This document shows positions 20,509-30,570 of a stretch of DNA of 64,000 nucleotides, piece after piece (positions within the stretch are counted from its first letter, which is position 1; each line of letters starts with the position of its first letter). The notes under the pieces are model-generated. The model worked only from the letters and a program-made list of their open reading frames with translations. It had not been told where the DNA came from and searched no databases. The stretch is from the NCBI RefSeq assembly GCF_025244905.1, contig NZ_CP104285.1, positions 4,030,001-4,094,000 of the forward strand, read 5' to 3'. The position numbers and the translations under genes were made by a program. This DNA is from Enterobacter mori (GTDB lineage: Bacteria; Pseudomonadota; Gammaproteobacteria; Enterobacterales; Enterobacteriaceae).

Positions 20509-20635
20509 ATTGACCCCATCCATCGCTTTCTCCCCTCTCTCCTTCATCCCGTCAGGCTGGTATCGGCATGATTAAATATTGCGCAATATTATTTTAACCT
20601 GGTGTTTATCCCGATTTTCGTTAAGTCCGCTGAAG

Positions 20636-20651
20636 TGGCGTAATCCCTGCA
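20636..20651 (+). promoter_or_regulatory. Sigma-54 promoter of patA
   Basis: TGGCGTAATCCCTGCA has the invariant GG (20637-20638) and GC (20649-20650) separated by exactly ten bases. Transcription would begin near 20662, about 25 bases before the patA Shine-Dalgarno. E. coli patA (ygjG) is known to be sigma-54 dependent. Confidence 0.75.
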
Positions 20652-20655
20652 ATAA

Positions 20656-22077
<1,422 letters not shown>

Positions 22078-22512
22078 TAATGAGCCCCCTGTTTAGTGGG
22101 GGCTCCTGTTATTTCTTAACGTAATAAAATAATGATTACGGCAACATTTACCACAACCGTAAATAAATCAGGCACTGATAATAGTTATTCAAACGGTATT
22201 CGTATGTCTCGCGACTGATATCACCGATTTCACATATTATACATTCAAATAAATTAATATAACTCCGGCAAATAGGTTCCCATAGATTAAGATTATTTTA
22301 ATCATAAATTAAGAAGTTCTAATAAAAAACACCGAACAAATCGATTGCATTACCTTCGGTACATTTCTACCATGTAAATATTAAACTATAAATTACGATA
22401 TCAAAATGTCTAATATAATATTTTTACTGTTGATATTTTTGGATGTATAGCAAGGCCCTTCTGGTATTCCAGATATTATTAACGTTAATTTTTGTTTTAA
22501 AAAAGGATTTCT
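22078..22512. other. AT-rich region upstream of the fimbrial operon
   Basis: The 435 bases begin with the patA terminator and are then strongly AT-rich, the kind of sequence H-NS silences. TATAAT at 22414-22419 is a candidate -10 for the fimbrial operon, without a good -35. I looked for a fim-type invertible switch; no long inverted repeats flanking a promoter and no recombinase gene were found. Confidence 0.5.
22082..22105 (+). terminator. Terminator downstream of patA
   Basis: Perfect 8-bp stem GAGCCCCC / GGGGGCTC with an 8-base loop, four bases after the patA stop, followed by CTGTTATTTCTT. Confidence 0.75.
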
Positions 22513-23055
22513 ATGAAAAAGCAATTGTTGGGTATGGCTGTGACTGCAGCGTTATTGGGCGGGCTGGCAATGAACGCTCAGGCTGATACCGTAACCGTCT
22601 CCGGCGGTACGGTGAACTTCGTCGGTCAGGTGGTTAACGCCGCGTGTTCCGTTGCGGCTGATTCCGTCGATCAGACCGTCATTCTGAGCCAGGTCCGCAC
22701 TGTCAAACTGACCGCAGCCGGTATGCAGGCAAATCAAAAAGAAGATTTCAGCATCGTGCTGGAAGATTGCGACACGACCGTCAGCCAAAACGCTGCGGTT
22801 ATCTTTAACGGTCAACAGGATGCCGCTCATGTGGGCTCCCTGGCGAATACTGCAGGCGCAGGCGCCGCCACCAACGTTGCTCTGCAGCTGTTTGGACCAG
22901 ATGGCAACACGCTGAAGCTGGGTGAAACCTCCTCCTCCACAAAACTCATCAACGGCGAAAATATCATTCCTCTCAGCGTGGACTACATCGCGACGGGAGC
23001 CGCAACACCCGGTAACGTCTCATCCACGGCAACATTCCAGATGGTTTACTCCTGA
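22513..23055 (+). CDS. Type 1-like fimbrial major subunit
   Basis: The 180-residue pilin has a Sec signal peptide (cleaved after NAQA, residue 24). The mature protein has the GxVxFxGxVVNAACSV N-terminal strand region, the disulphide pair Cys45-Cys86, and the pilin C-terminal beta-strand with penultimate tyrosine (TATFQMVYS) that the chaperone grasps. It should polymerise as the fimbrial rod by donor-strand exchange. It is first in an eight-gene chaperone-usher operon and has the best expression signals (AAAGGA before the ATG), as expected for the major subunit. It resembles FimA/FimI pilins, but I cannot name the fimbrial type, so no symbol is given. Confidence 0.88.
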   Translation: MKKQLLGMAVTAALLGGLAMNAQADTVTVSGGTVNFVGQVVNAACSVAADSVDQTVILSQVRTVKLTAAGMQANQKEDFSIVLEDCDTTVSQNAAVIFNGQQDAAHVGSLANTAGAGAATNVALQLFGPDGNTLKLGETSSSTKLINGENIIPLSVDYIATGAATPGNVSSTATFQMVYS

Positions 23056-23119
23056 TTCGCTAACGTCTGTAACATCTCTCTGACGGAGAGGTGTTACGCG
23101 TTCAACGGGAATTTAGCGA

Positions 23120-23656
23120 ATGATGAAGCATGCCACTCAATACGTATTACTCGCTCTGGGCCTGATAGCGTGTGCTTCAGGGCATGCTTTGGCGAGTGAA
23201 GATGGGCAGGTCACCTTTATGGGTCAGGTCGTTAATGCCGCCTGTACCGTGAGCACCGACAGCCAGGATCTGGTCGTTCACATGGGTCAGGTACGTAGCA
23301 GCCAGTTCATCTCGACCGGGGACTGGGCTATGCCGACGCCTTTTCAAATCAAACTTGAAGAGTGTGATGCCAGCGTAAGCCAACATGCCGGCGTGCTGTT
23401 TTACGGAGAGACGGCGTTAAAAGATCCCCAGATCTTTCATGCCGGCAAGGGTGCAGGGGCCGCGAAGGGTATTGGGATAGGTATTTTTGATGCGGCAGGT
23501 CATCTGCTCGTTCCGGGTACCACGCCCCTCTGGAAAGCTCCCCTGCGAGGGGGTGAGAACGTGCTGCGATTCATCGCGAAATATCGGTCGACAGCTCCTC
23601 ACGTCCAGGCGGGAACCGCCGATGCGCAGATCTGGTTTAACGTCATCTATCAATAA
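23120..23656 (+). CDS. Fimbrial subunit, second FimA/FimI-like pilin
   Basis: The 178-residue secreted pilin is closely related to the preceding one: VTFMGQVVNAACTVSTDSQD, a cysteine pair (VNAACTV, LEECDAS) and a C-terminal WFNVIYQ strand. The signal peptide ends near ALA at residue 25. The position right after the major subunit is that of FimI in type 1 operons, a minor subunit acting at the rod base. The start is one of two adjacent ATGs (23120 or 23123), which barely changes the protein. The similarity suggests tandem duplication followed by divergence. Confidence 0.85.
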   Translation: MMKHATQYVLLALGLIACASGHALASEDGQVTFMGQVVNAACTVSTDSQDLVVHMGQVRSSQFISTGDWAMPTPFQIKLEECDASVSQHAGVLFYGETALKDPQIFHAGKGAGAAKGIGIGIFDAAGHLLVPGTTPLWKAPLRGGENVLRFIAKYRSTAPHVQAGTADAQIWFNVIYQ

Positions 23657-23694
23657 AATGCAGACAGTCGTCTCATAGAGAGAATAAAGAGATA

Positions 23695-24399
23695 ATGAAA
23701 GGATTCATGATTAATCAATTACGTGCTGGCTTATTCATGGCCGCAACGTTTACGCTTACAGTAGGTATAACACCTGATGCAAATGCCGGCGGCATCGCCC
23801 TGGGAGCCACTCGTGTCATTTATCCTCAGGGTGATAAACAGGCATCACTACCAGTTATTAACTCGTCAAGTAATAATACATTCCTGATTCAGACTTGGGT
23901 GGCCAATGCTGAGGGTGTAAAATCTTCTGATTTTATTATTACTCCACCGCTGTTTGTTATACACCCTAAAAAAGAAAATACGTTACGTATTATGTATGCG
24001 GGGCCTGATCTGCCCACCGATCGTGAAAGCGTATTTTATCTTAACAGTAAAGCAATCCCCTCTATTGATAAAAGTAAGCTGAATGGGAACACGCTACAGA
24101 TTGCCACGCAAAGCGTAATAAAACTGTTTGTCCGTCCGAAAAAATTGGCGTCTCTCTCCGCCGATGCGCCCAAAACACTCTCCTGCCAGACAGCCAACGG
24201 CAAAGTGTCCATTAAAAATCCGTCCCCCTATTACGTTTCGCTTGTGCAGTTTTTCGTCGGTGATACACAACTGCCAAATTCGATGGTGGCCCCCTTCAAC
24301 ACCCTTACCTTGCCTGTTCCAGGCGGCGGTGCCGGGCGCGTCAGGTTCCAGACGGTGAATGATTTTGGTGCTAATACGCCCGCACAAACGTGCTCTTGA
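23695..24399 (+). CDS. Periplasmic fimbrial chaperone (FimC-like), first copy
   Basis: The 234-residue PapD/FimC-type chaperone holds pilin subunits by donor-strand complementation in the periplasm. Seen: signal peptide ending ANA (about residue 31), GIALGATRVIYPQGDKQ with the subunit-binding arginine, the hydrophobic G1 strand region, SDFIITPPLFVIHPKKENTLRI with the second conserved lysine/arginine, and the domain 2 segment ending TPAQTCS. It is followed by the usher after 77 bases. The start may be the ATG at 23695 or at 23707; both leave a workable signal peptide. A second, different chaperone closes this operon. Confidence 0.9.
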   Translation: MKGFMINQLRAGLFMAATFTLTVGITPDANAGGIALGATRVIYPQGDKQASLPVINSSSNNTFLIQTWVANAEGVKSSDFIITPPLFVIHPKKENTLRIMYAGPDLPTDRESVFYLNSKAIPSIDKSKLNGNTLQIATQSVIKLFVRPKKLASLSADAPKTLSCQTANGKVSIKNPSPYYVSLVQFFVGDTQLPNSMVAPFNTLTLPVPGGGAGRVRFQTVNDFGANTPAQTCS

Positions 24400-24476
24400 T
24401 AGCAGACTGGAAAACACGGTCTGCACGTTATGCAAGCAGACAAAAAGTGCCTTGCCATGGATAGCAGGAAAAGTAG

Positions 24477-27104
24477 ATGAAGCGTAACGATTCACCGGCT
24501 CCAGACACAGCCTATTTAACCTCGCTGACGCCCGTGGCAGTAGCCGTTACGGCACTCCTCGCACTTACCGAAGCGCGCGCTGAGTATTTTTTCAATCCCG
24601 CCTTCTTGTCAGGCGATCCTTCAGCGGTTGCCGATCTGTCGCGTTTTTCCACTAACGGTCAGGCGCCTGGCGTCTACCGCGTGGATATATGGCTAAATGA
24701 GCACTTTATCGCTACACGCGATATCACCTTCGATGCCCGGAAAGTGGAAGACAGTGCCCCGGCAAAATCGACGGATGACACTGGCCTTGTCGCCTGCCTG
24801 TCGGCGAAATCTCTTGAGAATATGGGGGTCAACCTACAGGCTCTCTCTTTACAGGCATCGGCTCAAAAAGATAACTGTATTGATGTGGCGGGTGCCATTC
24901 CAGATGCCAGCACCACGTTTGATTTTGAAAAGCTCAGACTGGATATCAGCATCCCCCAGGTTGCCATGAGAAACAATGCGCGAGGCTATATTCCTCCCGA
25001 CCAGTGGGATGAGGGGATTAACGCGCTCCTGCTTAATTATAATTTTTCCGGATCGCGCAGTCGCGATCGCGGAACCGATAATGGGATCAGCAATAACGCT
25101 TTTCTCGGCCTTAACAGCGGGTTAAATATCGGCCCGTGGCGTTTGCGTGACAATGCTTCCTGGAACCATTCCAGCAGCGCTCAGAGCAAAAGCGATAGCT
25201 GGCAGCATATCAGCACTTATGCGGAGCGTACGGTCGTCCCCCTTCAGGGAAGGCTAACGCTGGGAGACAGCTATACCCCCTCAGATGTCTTTGACAGCCT
25301 GCCCTTCCGCGGTGCGCAAATTGCCTCTGATGACAATATGCTGCCGGACAGCATGAAGGGCTTTGCGCCAACCATTCGCGGTATCGCGAAAAGTCATGCC
25401 CAGGTAACCATCAGGCAGAACGGCTACGTCATTTATCAAAGCTACGTGCCGCCCGGCGCATTCGCGATCAACGACCTTTTCCCCACCTCATCCAGCGGTG
25501 ACTTGATGGTCGAAGTCAAAGAGGCAGACGGCAGCATCAATAGCTACTCCGTGCCCTATTCCGCAGTGCCTATTTTGCAGCGCGAAGGGCGACTAAAATA
25601 CGCCCTGACGGCGGCTGAATACCGTAGCAGCGGTAGCCAGCAGGATGACGTTGAGTTTATTCAGGGCTCCCTGATCTGGGGGCTTCCTCACGGTCTTACC
25701 GCGTACGGCGGATCGCAATTGACCCGGAACTACACTGCCGCCGCATTGGGCGCAGGGCTGAACATGGGCGAGGCGGGAGCCCTCTCTGTTGACGTGACGC
25801 ACGCAAAAAGCCTCCTCGCCGATGATAGCAGTCACTCCGGACAGTCCATTCGTTTTTTGTACGCGAAATCCTTAAACGCCATTGGCACAAACTTTCAGCT
25901 GCTGGGCTATCGCTACTCCACCTCCGGGTTTTACACCCTGGATGAAACCGCCTACAGACAAATGCGGGGCTATAAAGGCGACGCTCAGGAGGAGGATAAC
26001 GCGCAAACCCTCTGGATGGATTACTACAACCTTTACTACACCAAACGCGGCAAGGTGCAGTTCAATCTCTCTCAGCAATTGCCTGGTTCAGGCTCTGTTT
26101 ATGTTACCGGTAGCCAGCAAAGCTACTGGCACACGGATGAGAAAAATACGCTATTGCAGATTGGATACAGCGGAACCTGGGCAGACGTCTCCTGGAGCCT
26201 CTCCTATAACTACAATAAGGCCCCCGGCATGACGGGAAGTGATGAAATCTACGCGCTGAATATATCGCTGCCATTAAGCCAGTGGTTATCCCCACAGAAT
26301 GAAGTGGGACAAAAACATAATTATGCCTATGCAACCTATAGCCTGAGCACGAACAAACAGGGTGACACGTCCCAGAACGCAGGCGTAAACGGCACGCTGC
26401 TGGAGGACAACAACCTCAGCTACAGCGTGCAGCAAGGCTATACCCGCCATGGCTCGCACGCTCAGGGGGCGAGCAGCATGGAATACGACAGCGCATACGG
26501 CAATGCCAGCGTCGGGTATAACTATAGCCAAAACGGGGACTATCAGCAGGTCAATTACGGGTTAAATGGCGGCGTTATCGCGCACCGCAACGGTATCACC
26601 CTGAGCCAGCCTCTGGGCGATACCAACGTACTCATTGCTGCGCCAGGAGCAAAAGAGGTCAAGATTGAAAATGAACCCGGCATCCATACTGACTGGCGCG
26701 GTTATGCCGTTGTTCCCTACGCCTCGTCCTATCGCCTCAATCGCATGGCACTGGATACCAACTCGCTGGCCGACGACGTGGATATTGACGATGCGGTGAC
26801 GCACGTTGTGCCGACACGAGGTGCCGTTGTCCGCGCGACGTTCAAAGCGCGCCCCGGAACGCGCGCCTTAATGACCCTGCTCTATCGTGGAAAACCCGTT
26901 CCTTTCGGCGCCATGGTGACCCGCGACGACGGTGGCAGCAACACGATTGTCGGTGAAGAGGGTGAGACCTATCTGTCCGGCCTGAACCCAACAGGAACGC
27001 TGAATATTCAATGGGGAGAAGGCGCAAACCGGCAGTGCACGGCGAGATATCAACTACCGGAAAGTAAAGCGCCGCTGGTACGGCTGAAAATGGAGTGTTT
27101 ATAA
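24477..27104 (+). CDS. Fimbrial outer-membrane usher (FimD-like)
   Basis: The 875-residue usher forms the outer-membrane channel that accepts chaperone-subunit complexes and assembles the fimbria. Seen: a long signal peptide (to about EARAEY), an N-terminal binding domain starting FNPAFLSGDPSAVADLSRF, the 24-strand barrel with the plug domain, and the C-terminal domains including GRLTLGDSYTPSDVFDSLPFRG and YRGKPVPFGAMV, closing in the RQCTARYQ...MECL cysteine pair. Full length for the FimD family. AGGA lies seven bases before the ATG; the adhesin gene starts directly after the stop codon. Confidence 0.94.
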   Translation: MKRNDSPAPDTAYLTSLTPVAVAVTALLALTEARAEYFFNPAFLSGDPSAVADLSRFSTNGQAPGVYRVDIWLNEHFIATRDITFDARKVEDSAPAKSTDDTGLVACLSAKSLENMGVNLQALSLQASAQKDNCIDVAGAIPDASTTFDFEKLRLDISIPQVAMRNNARGYIPPDQWDEGINALLLNYNFSGSRSRDRGTDNGISNNAFLGLNSGLNIGPWRLRDNASWNHSSSAQSKSDSWQHISTYAERTVVPLQGRLTLGDSYTPSDVFDSLPFRGAQIASDDNMLPDSMKGFAPTIRGIAKSHAQVTIRQNGYVIYQSYVPPGAFAINDLFPTSSSGDLMVEVKEADGSINSYSVPYSAVPILQREGRLKYALTAAEYRSSGSQQDDVEFIQGSLIWGLPHGLTAYGGSQLTRNYTAAALGAGLNMGEAGALSVDVTHAKSLLADDSSHSGQSIRFLYAKSLNAIGTNFQLLGYRYSTSGFYTLDETAYRQMRGYKGDAQEEDNAQTLWMDYYNLYYTKRGKVQFNLSQQLPGSGSVYVTGSQQSYWHTDEKNTLLQIGYSGTWADVSWSLSYNYNKAPGMTGSDEIYALNISLPLSQWLSPQNEVGQKHNYAYATYSLSTNKQGDTSQNAGVNGTLLEDNNLSYSVQQGYTRHGSHAQGASSMEYDSAYGNASVGYNYSQNGDYQQVNYGLNGGVIAHRNGITLSQPLGDTNVLIAAPGAKEVKIENEPGIHTDWRGYAVVPYASSYRLNRMALDTNSLADDVDIDDAVTHVVPTRGAVVRATFKARPGTRALMTLLYRGKPVPFGAMVTRDDGGSNTIVGEEGETYLSGLNPTGTLNIQWGEGANRQCTARYQLPESKAPLVRLKMECL

Positions 27105-28112
27105 ATGAAGCTATGGATAGTGTTAATCAGCGTAGCGGGGCTGGCATTTAGCGGTAATGGCATCGCCAAAACCTGCGTTAACGCCAATGGCAGCATTTCC
27201 ATCGTTAACTACGACCTGACCACTACACTCACGACCGATCAGAATCGCCCCGGTAGCGGTACAGAATTAGAGAAAAGTCAGGATGTTAATATCGGTGCCA
27301 GATGTCCGGCGGGGGACTGGGACAAACGAACCTATCGTACTTACCTGAGCCCGTATCCCGTCATCAAAACCGAAGGCGAATGGAAGTATCTGCAGCTTGA
27401 TCCGGATTACATCATTGGGGCCATGAAAATTCATGATGCCACCATCGGCGATTTCTATCCGCCAGTTGAATATGTGCATATGGGCGGCCATGACGAAGTC
27501 GATACGGGAGGGGTATTCCCCGTCAACGACAGTCATCTTGTGTTCAGGCTGCAAATTGTAAAACCCTTTATCGGCACCGTCGTGATCCCCTCAAGGCTCA
27601 TGTTTAACGTCTATATCACCACAACGGATCATGAACCGGTTAACACAATTGTTTATAAAATCATCTACAGCGGGGTAATTAGCGTTCCGCAAAACTGCGT
27701 CATCAACGCCGGGCAAACCGTCACGGTGGATCTGGGTAAACTCTACCACGGTGATTTCAGGCAGGCAGGCCAGATGCCCGATAATGTCCGTCCGAAAACC
27801 TTTAACGTTCCGGTCGAATGCAATGGGGACGTTGAATCTCCCGCACAGTTAACGCTGCGCTTAACGGGCACGGCGGACAGCCGTTATTCACAGGCGCTGG
27901 CTACGGACAATCCGGACGTGGGGGTCGTCATCACCCGTGAGGACGGCACGCCCCTTACGCCAAACGTCTTTTCAAGTAACGCGCCCTTCGAGACGGATAT
28001 CTCTGGAAAAGCGAACGTGACGCTGCAAGCGTATCCAATCAGCACCACGGGTCTTTCTCCCGAGCTGGGTGTTTTCACCGCTCTGGCACTGCTACGCATT
28101 GATTTCGCCTGA
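27105..28112 (+). CDS. Fimbrial tip adhesin (FimH-like, two-domain)
   Basis: The 335-residue secreted protein starts one base after the usher stop. A signal peptide ends near GIAKT; an N-terminal domain (about 25-190) has no pilin pattern and would be the receptor-binding lectin; from about residue 200 (VPQNCVINAGQTVTVDLG) a pilin domain follows with its cysteine pair and the closing strand ALALLRIDFA. This two-domain build and position right after the usher are those of tip adhesins such as FimH. The N-terminal domain is not recognisably FimH, so the receptor cannot be predicted; mannose binding should not be assumed. Confidence 0.82.
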   Translation: MKLWIVLISVAGLAFSGNGIAKTCVNANGSISIVNYDLTTTLTTDQNRPGSGTELEKSQDVNIGARCPAGDWDKRTYRTYLSPYPVIKTEGEWKYLQLDPDYIIGAMKIHDATIGDFYPPVEYVHMGGHDEVDTGGVFPVNDSHLVFRLQIVKPFIGTVVIPSRLMFNVYITTTDHEPVNTIVYKIIYSGVISVPQNCVINAGQTVTVDLGKLYHGDFRQAGQMPDNVRPKTFNVPVECNGDVESPAQLTLRLTGTADSRYSQALATDNPDVGVVITREDGTPLTPNVFSSNAPFETDISGKANVTLQAYPISTTGLSPELGVFTALALLRIDFA

Positions 28113-28121
28113 GGATAAATG

Positions 28122-28661
28122 ATGAATTTTCCCTGGAAAAAAGGGCTGTATCTGACAGCCCTGTTATTCACCCCGTTCGTCATGGCTGACAGCAGTTATA
28201 ACCTTCACGTTTTCGGTACCATTGTCGGTGAATCCTGCAATGTCGATACGCAAAGCGTGGAGCAGACTGTCGACATGGGCGAGTTTTCCGCAGACGATTT
28301 TCCCGTACCGGGCTCCACCACTAACCCGAAAAAATTCGATATCAGTCTCAAAGGGTGCACCGCTGCGATTACCGATACTCAGGTGTGGTTTACCGGACAG
28401 GCGGATCGGGACAATCCCTCTCTGCTGGCGCTTTCAGATACCGGTAAAGGCCACCTCTCAACCATGGCGACCGGTCTGGGCGTAGAGCTTCTGGATAGCA
28501 CTCTCACGCCCATCGCTATTAACAACACCGAATCTGCCCACTATCCGCTCGCGCCGGGGGACAATCTGTTGACCTTCTTTTTACGCTACAAATCCACCTT
28601 GCCCACCGTCACATCAGGCGAAGCCACGGCGGTGATGTATTTCGATCTGCTGTATCAGTGA
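28122..28661 (+). CDS. Minor fimbrial subunit
   Basis: The 179-residue secreted pilin-like protein has a signal peptide ending VMA (about residue 24), a Cys pair (GESCNVD and LKGCTAA), and the C-terminal strand MYFDLLYQ. It would be a tip fibrillum or adaptor subunit joining adhesin and rod, in the place of FimF/FimG. I prefer the second of two adjacent ATGs (28122), six bases after GAGGA; the first at 28119 is too close. The stop overlaps a GTG of the next gene, so the two are probably translationally coupled. Confidence 0.85.
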   Translation: MNFPWKKGLYLTALLFTPFVMADSSYNLHVFGTIVGESCNVDTQSVEQTVDMGEFSADDFPVPGSTTNPKKFDISLKGCTAAITDTQVWFTGQADRDNPSLLALSDTGKGHLSTMATGLGVELLDSTLTPIAINNTESAHYPLAPGDNLLTFFLRYKSTLPTVTSGEATAVMYFDLLYQ

Positions 28662-28669
28662 GGCCCCGC

Positions 28670-29200
28670 GTGAAACCCTTCATCAGATTAGCTTTACTTA
28701 GCGTATCTCTGACACTGTTCCCGCTGGCCGAAGCAAGGTCGCATGACGGAACGATTTATATTACGGGAACGATAAAAAACAAAACGTGCGTCATTTCCCC
28801 CGACTCAGAACATCTGGTCGTTACCATGACGCAGGCTAATGCCACCCAGCTTGAGAAGGCAAAGAATGAGACGCCGTATGAGCGGTTCACGATTAACGTC
28901 GAGCAGTGCGGGGCGGGGCTTAACACCATTACCACCCGTTTCGAAGGAACACCTGACGGACTGGACAACGCGCTTTTGGCGCTTACCGAGGCGCAAGATA
29001 GCGCCACTGGTGTCGCAATCGGCCTTTTCAACACCGATAAATCCCCGCTGCCGCTGAGCGGAGAGAGCCTACCCTTTGTGCTTACCGGAAATCAAACGAC
29101 CGCCGAGCTCGTTTTCTTTGCCCGCTATCTCGCCGTCACAGATACCGTCACCCCAGGTACCGCAAACGCGGCAGCAACCTTTGTTTTGACTTATGCATAA
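28670..29200 (+). CDS. Minor fimbrial subunit, second
   Basis: The 176-residue secreted pilin-like protein starts at GTG 28670, with GAGG six bases upstream; an in-frame GTG at 28658 overlapping the preceding stop is possible. Signal peptide to about LAEA, then GTIYITGTIKNKTCVISPDS with the first cysteine and NVEQCGAGL with the second, ending TFVLTYA. Pairwise it differs from the preceding subunit, so the operon supplies four distinct pilins plus the adhesin. Likely an adaptor or a rod terminator. Overlaps the next gene by eight bases. Confidence 0.82.
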   Translation: MKPFIRLALLSVSLTLFPLAEARSHDGTIYITGTIKNKTCVISPDSEHLVVTMTQANATQLEKAKNETPYERFTINVEQCGAGLNTITTRFEGTPDGLDNALLALTEAQDSATGVAIGLFNTDKSPLPLSGESLPFVLTGNQTTAELVFFARYLAVTDTVTPGTANAAATFVLTYA

Positions 29201-29954
29201 ATTTGTCATGTCAGCGAACAAACTCGCAATTTCACTGATGATTGTGTTGCTGGTCAACGCGCAGGGACATGCAGGCGTAGTTGTCGGTGGAACCCGGTTT
29301 ATCATTCAGCAGAATGATAAATCAACCACCGTCTCGGTGCGCAACAAGTCGGACATACCTTACCTTGTTACTGTCCGAATCTCTCCCGGTGGAAAATGGC
29401 CTGGCGCAGAAGCGCCCGGGTCTGCGAGCCGTTCGCTGGTGGTTATACCACCGCTGTTTGCCATAAAACCCGGACATGAACATATTATCCGCCTGCTGCA
29501 GGCAGAGGCTGACCTGCCAGCCGATCGCGAATCGCTCTTTACGCTGGCCATCGCCAGTATTCCGTCAGCCCATGAGGGCAGTCGCGATGTGCAGATAGCG
29601 GTACGTTCGGCGTTTAAGCTGCTCTATCGCCCGGAGGGATTAAAAGGAACCCCCGATCGTGCCTATCGCGAAATACGCTGGTCTTACTCTGATGATGGAT
29701 TAATCGCGACGAATCCTACCTCGTATTACGTGACGCTTTTCCAGACCGTCATCAACGGCAAGCCCGTTGTTAACGCTGGTGTTGTTGCTCCCTTCAGCCA
29801 ACGAAAAACCGACTGGTGCCGTCGCGCACCGCGCTGTGAGATACGCTGGCAAACCCTCAATGACGCCGGGCGGGTGTTGCCCATGATGGTTCAGACGCTG
29901 CATCGAGGAACCCACAAACCCGACACTAACGGTGAAACTCCGCCACCGTCATAG
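29193..29954 (+). CDS. Periplasmic fimbrial chaperone, second copy
   Basis: The 253-residue PapD-type chaperone is clearly different from the first in this operon: signal peptide to about GHAG, GVVVGGTRFIIQQNDKS, then SLVVIPPLFAIKPGHEHIIRLL and LPADRESLFTLAIASIP. A cysteine pair (DWCRRAPRCEIRW) in the second domain replaces the usual C-terminal pattern, and a charged tail extends the protein. It overlaps the preceding subunit gene by eight bases, so it is in the same transcript, and overlaps the convergent regulator by 29 bases. Two chaperones in one operon suggest division of labour among subunits, for example a dedicated chaperone for the tip. Confidence 0.85.
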   Translation: MHKFVMSANKLAISLMIVLLVNAQGHAGVVVGGTRFIIQQNDKSTTVSVRNKSDIPYLVTVRISPGGKWPGAEAPGSASRSLVVIPPLFAIKPGHEHIIRLLQAEADLPADRESLFTLAIASIPSAHEGSRDVQIAVRSAFKLLYRPEGLKGTPDRAYREIRWSYSDDGLIATNPTSYYVTLFQTVINGKPVVNAGVVAPFSQRKTDWCRRAPRCEIRWQTLNDAGRVLPMMVQTLHRGTHKPDTNGETPPPS

Positions 29955-30528
29955 TGAAGCGAAGCACGCTCTCCCCTTCGTTCGCATAGCCGTGCGCCGC
30001 TTCGGTTTTCGCCACCGCAGACGCGCCAGCATTCACCTGCGTAACCGTCTCGTCCACCGTCAGCGTCAATACGCCTTCGTTCACGTGCAGCAGCTCAAAG
30101 GTTCCCGCAGGATGCCCTGTCGAGGTGAAATACTCTCCCGGATGCATCTCCCACTGCCACAGCTCAATCATGTCCGGGCCCGCGGTGCCCGCCAGAAGCC
30201 TGGCGTAACCACCCTGTGCGCCCTGCCACAGAACCGGGATCGCCGCTTCTTCGATAATGTGCACCAGCGGCTCGCTGGAGACGTTAACGATATCCGCCAC
30301 GGAGATGCCGAGTGCGGCGGCCAGCTTGCACAAAATGGCGATGCTGGGGTTGGCTGCGCCCTTTTCGATCTCCACCAGCATGCCTTTGCTGACGCTGGCT
30401 CGGCGGGACAGCTCGTCCAGCGACAGCTTTTTCTCTTTCCGCCAGTTGCGGATGCGGTTCGCCACGGCCAGGCTCACCTGGGCAACATCGGCACCCTGAG
30501 AAGTCATTATATTGACTTTATCAGTCAT
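29926..30528 (-). CDS. XRE-family regulator with C-terminal cupin
   Basis: The 200-residue cytosolic regulator has an N-terminal helix-turn-helix at about 20-80 (LSLDELSRRASVSKGMLVEIEKGAANPSI as the recognition region) and a C-terminal cupin (about 110-197, with HPGEYFTSTGHPAGTFELLHV), the usual build of small-molecule-sensing repressors of the SutR/PuuR kind. It is divergent, with 42 bases between starts, from a B3/B4-domain protein whose expression it probably controls. A palindrome TACCATGGTA sits in that gap. Its 3' end overlaps the fimbrial operon. Effector unknown. Confidence 0.88.
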   Translation of the reverse strand: MTDKVNIMTSQGADVAQVSLAVANRIRNWRKEKKLSLDELSRRASVSKGMLVEIEKGAANPSIAILCKLAAALGISVADIVNVSSEPLVHIIEEAAIPVLWQGAQGGYARLLAGTAGPDMIELWQWEMHPGEYFTSTGHPAGTFELLHVNEGVLTLTVDETVTQVNAGASAVAKTEAAHGYANEGESVLRFTMTVAEFHR

Positions 30529-30535
30529 TGGTCAC

Positions 30536-30545
30536 TACCATGGTA
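30536..30545. promoter_or_regulatory. Candidate operator between XRE-cupin gene and B3/B4 gene
   Basis: The perfect 10-bp palindrome TACCATGGTA lies in the middle of the 42-base divergent intergenic gap, where both promoters must overlap. Autoregulation and control of the neighbour by the XRE-cupin protein is the natural reading, but it is untested. Confidence 0.4.
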
Positions 30546-30570
30546 TAAAACAGTCAATACAGGATTATTT

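Noticed and set aside
20562..20601. Alternative sigma-54 match around GGCATGATTAAATATTGC
   Set aside because: GG and GC are 14 bases apart rather than 10; the match at 20636-20651 has the right spacing.
22106..22512. Possible invertible fim-type promoter switch before the fimbrial operon
   Set aside because: No long inverted repeats flank a promoter and no recombinase gene is in the window.
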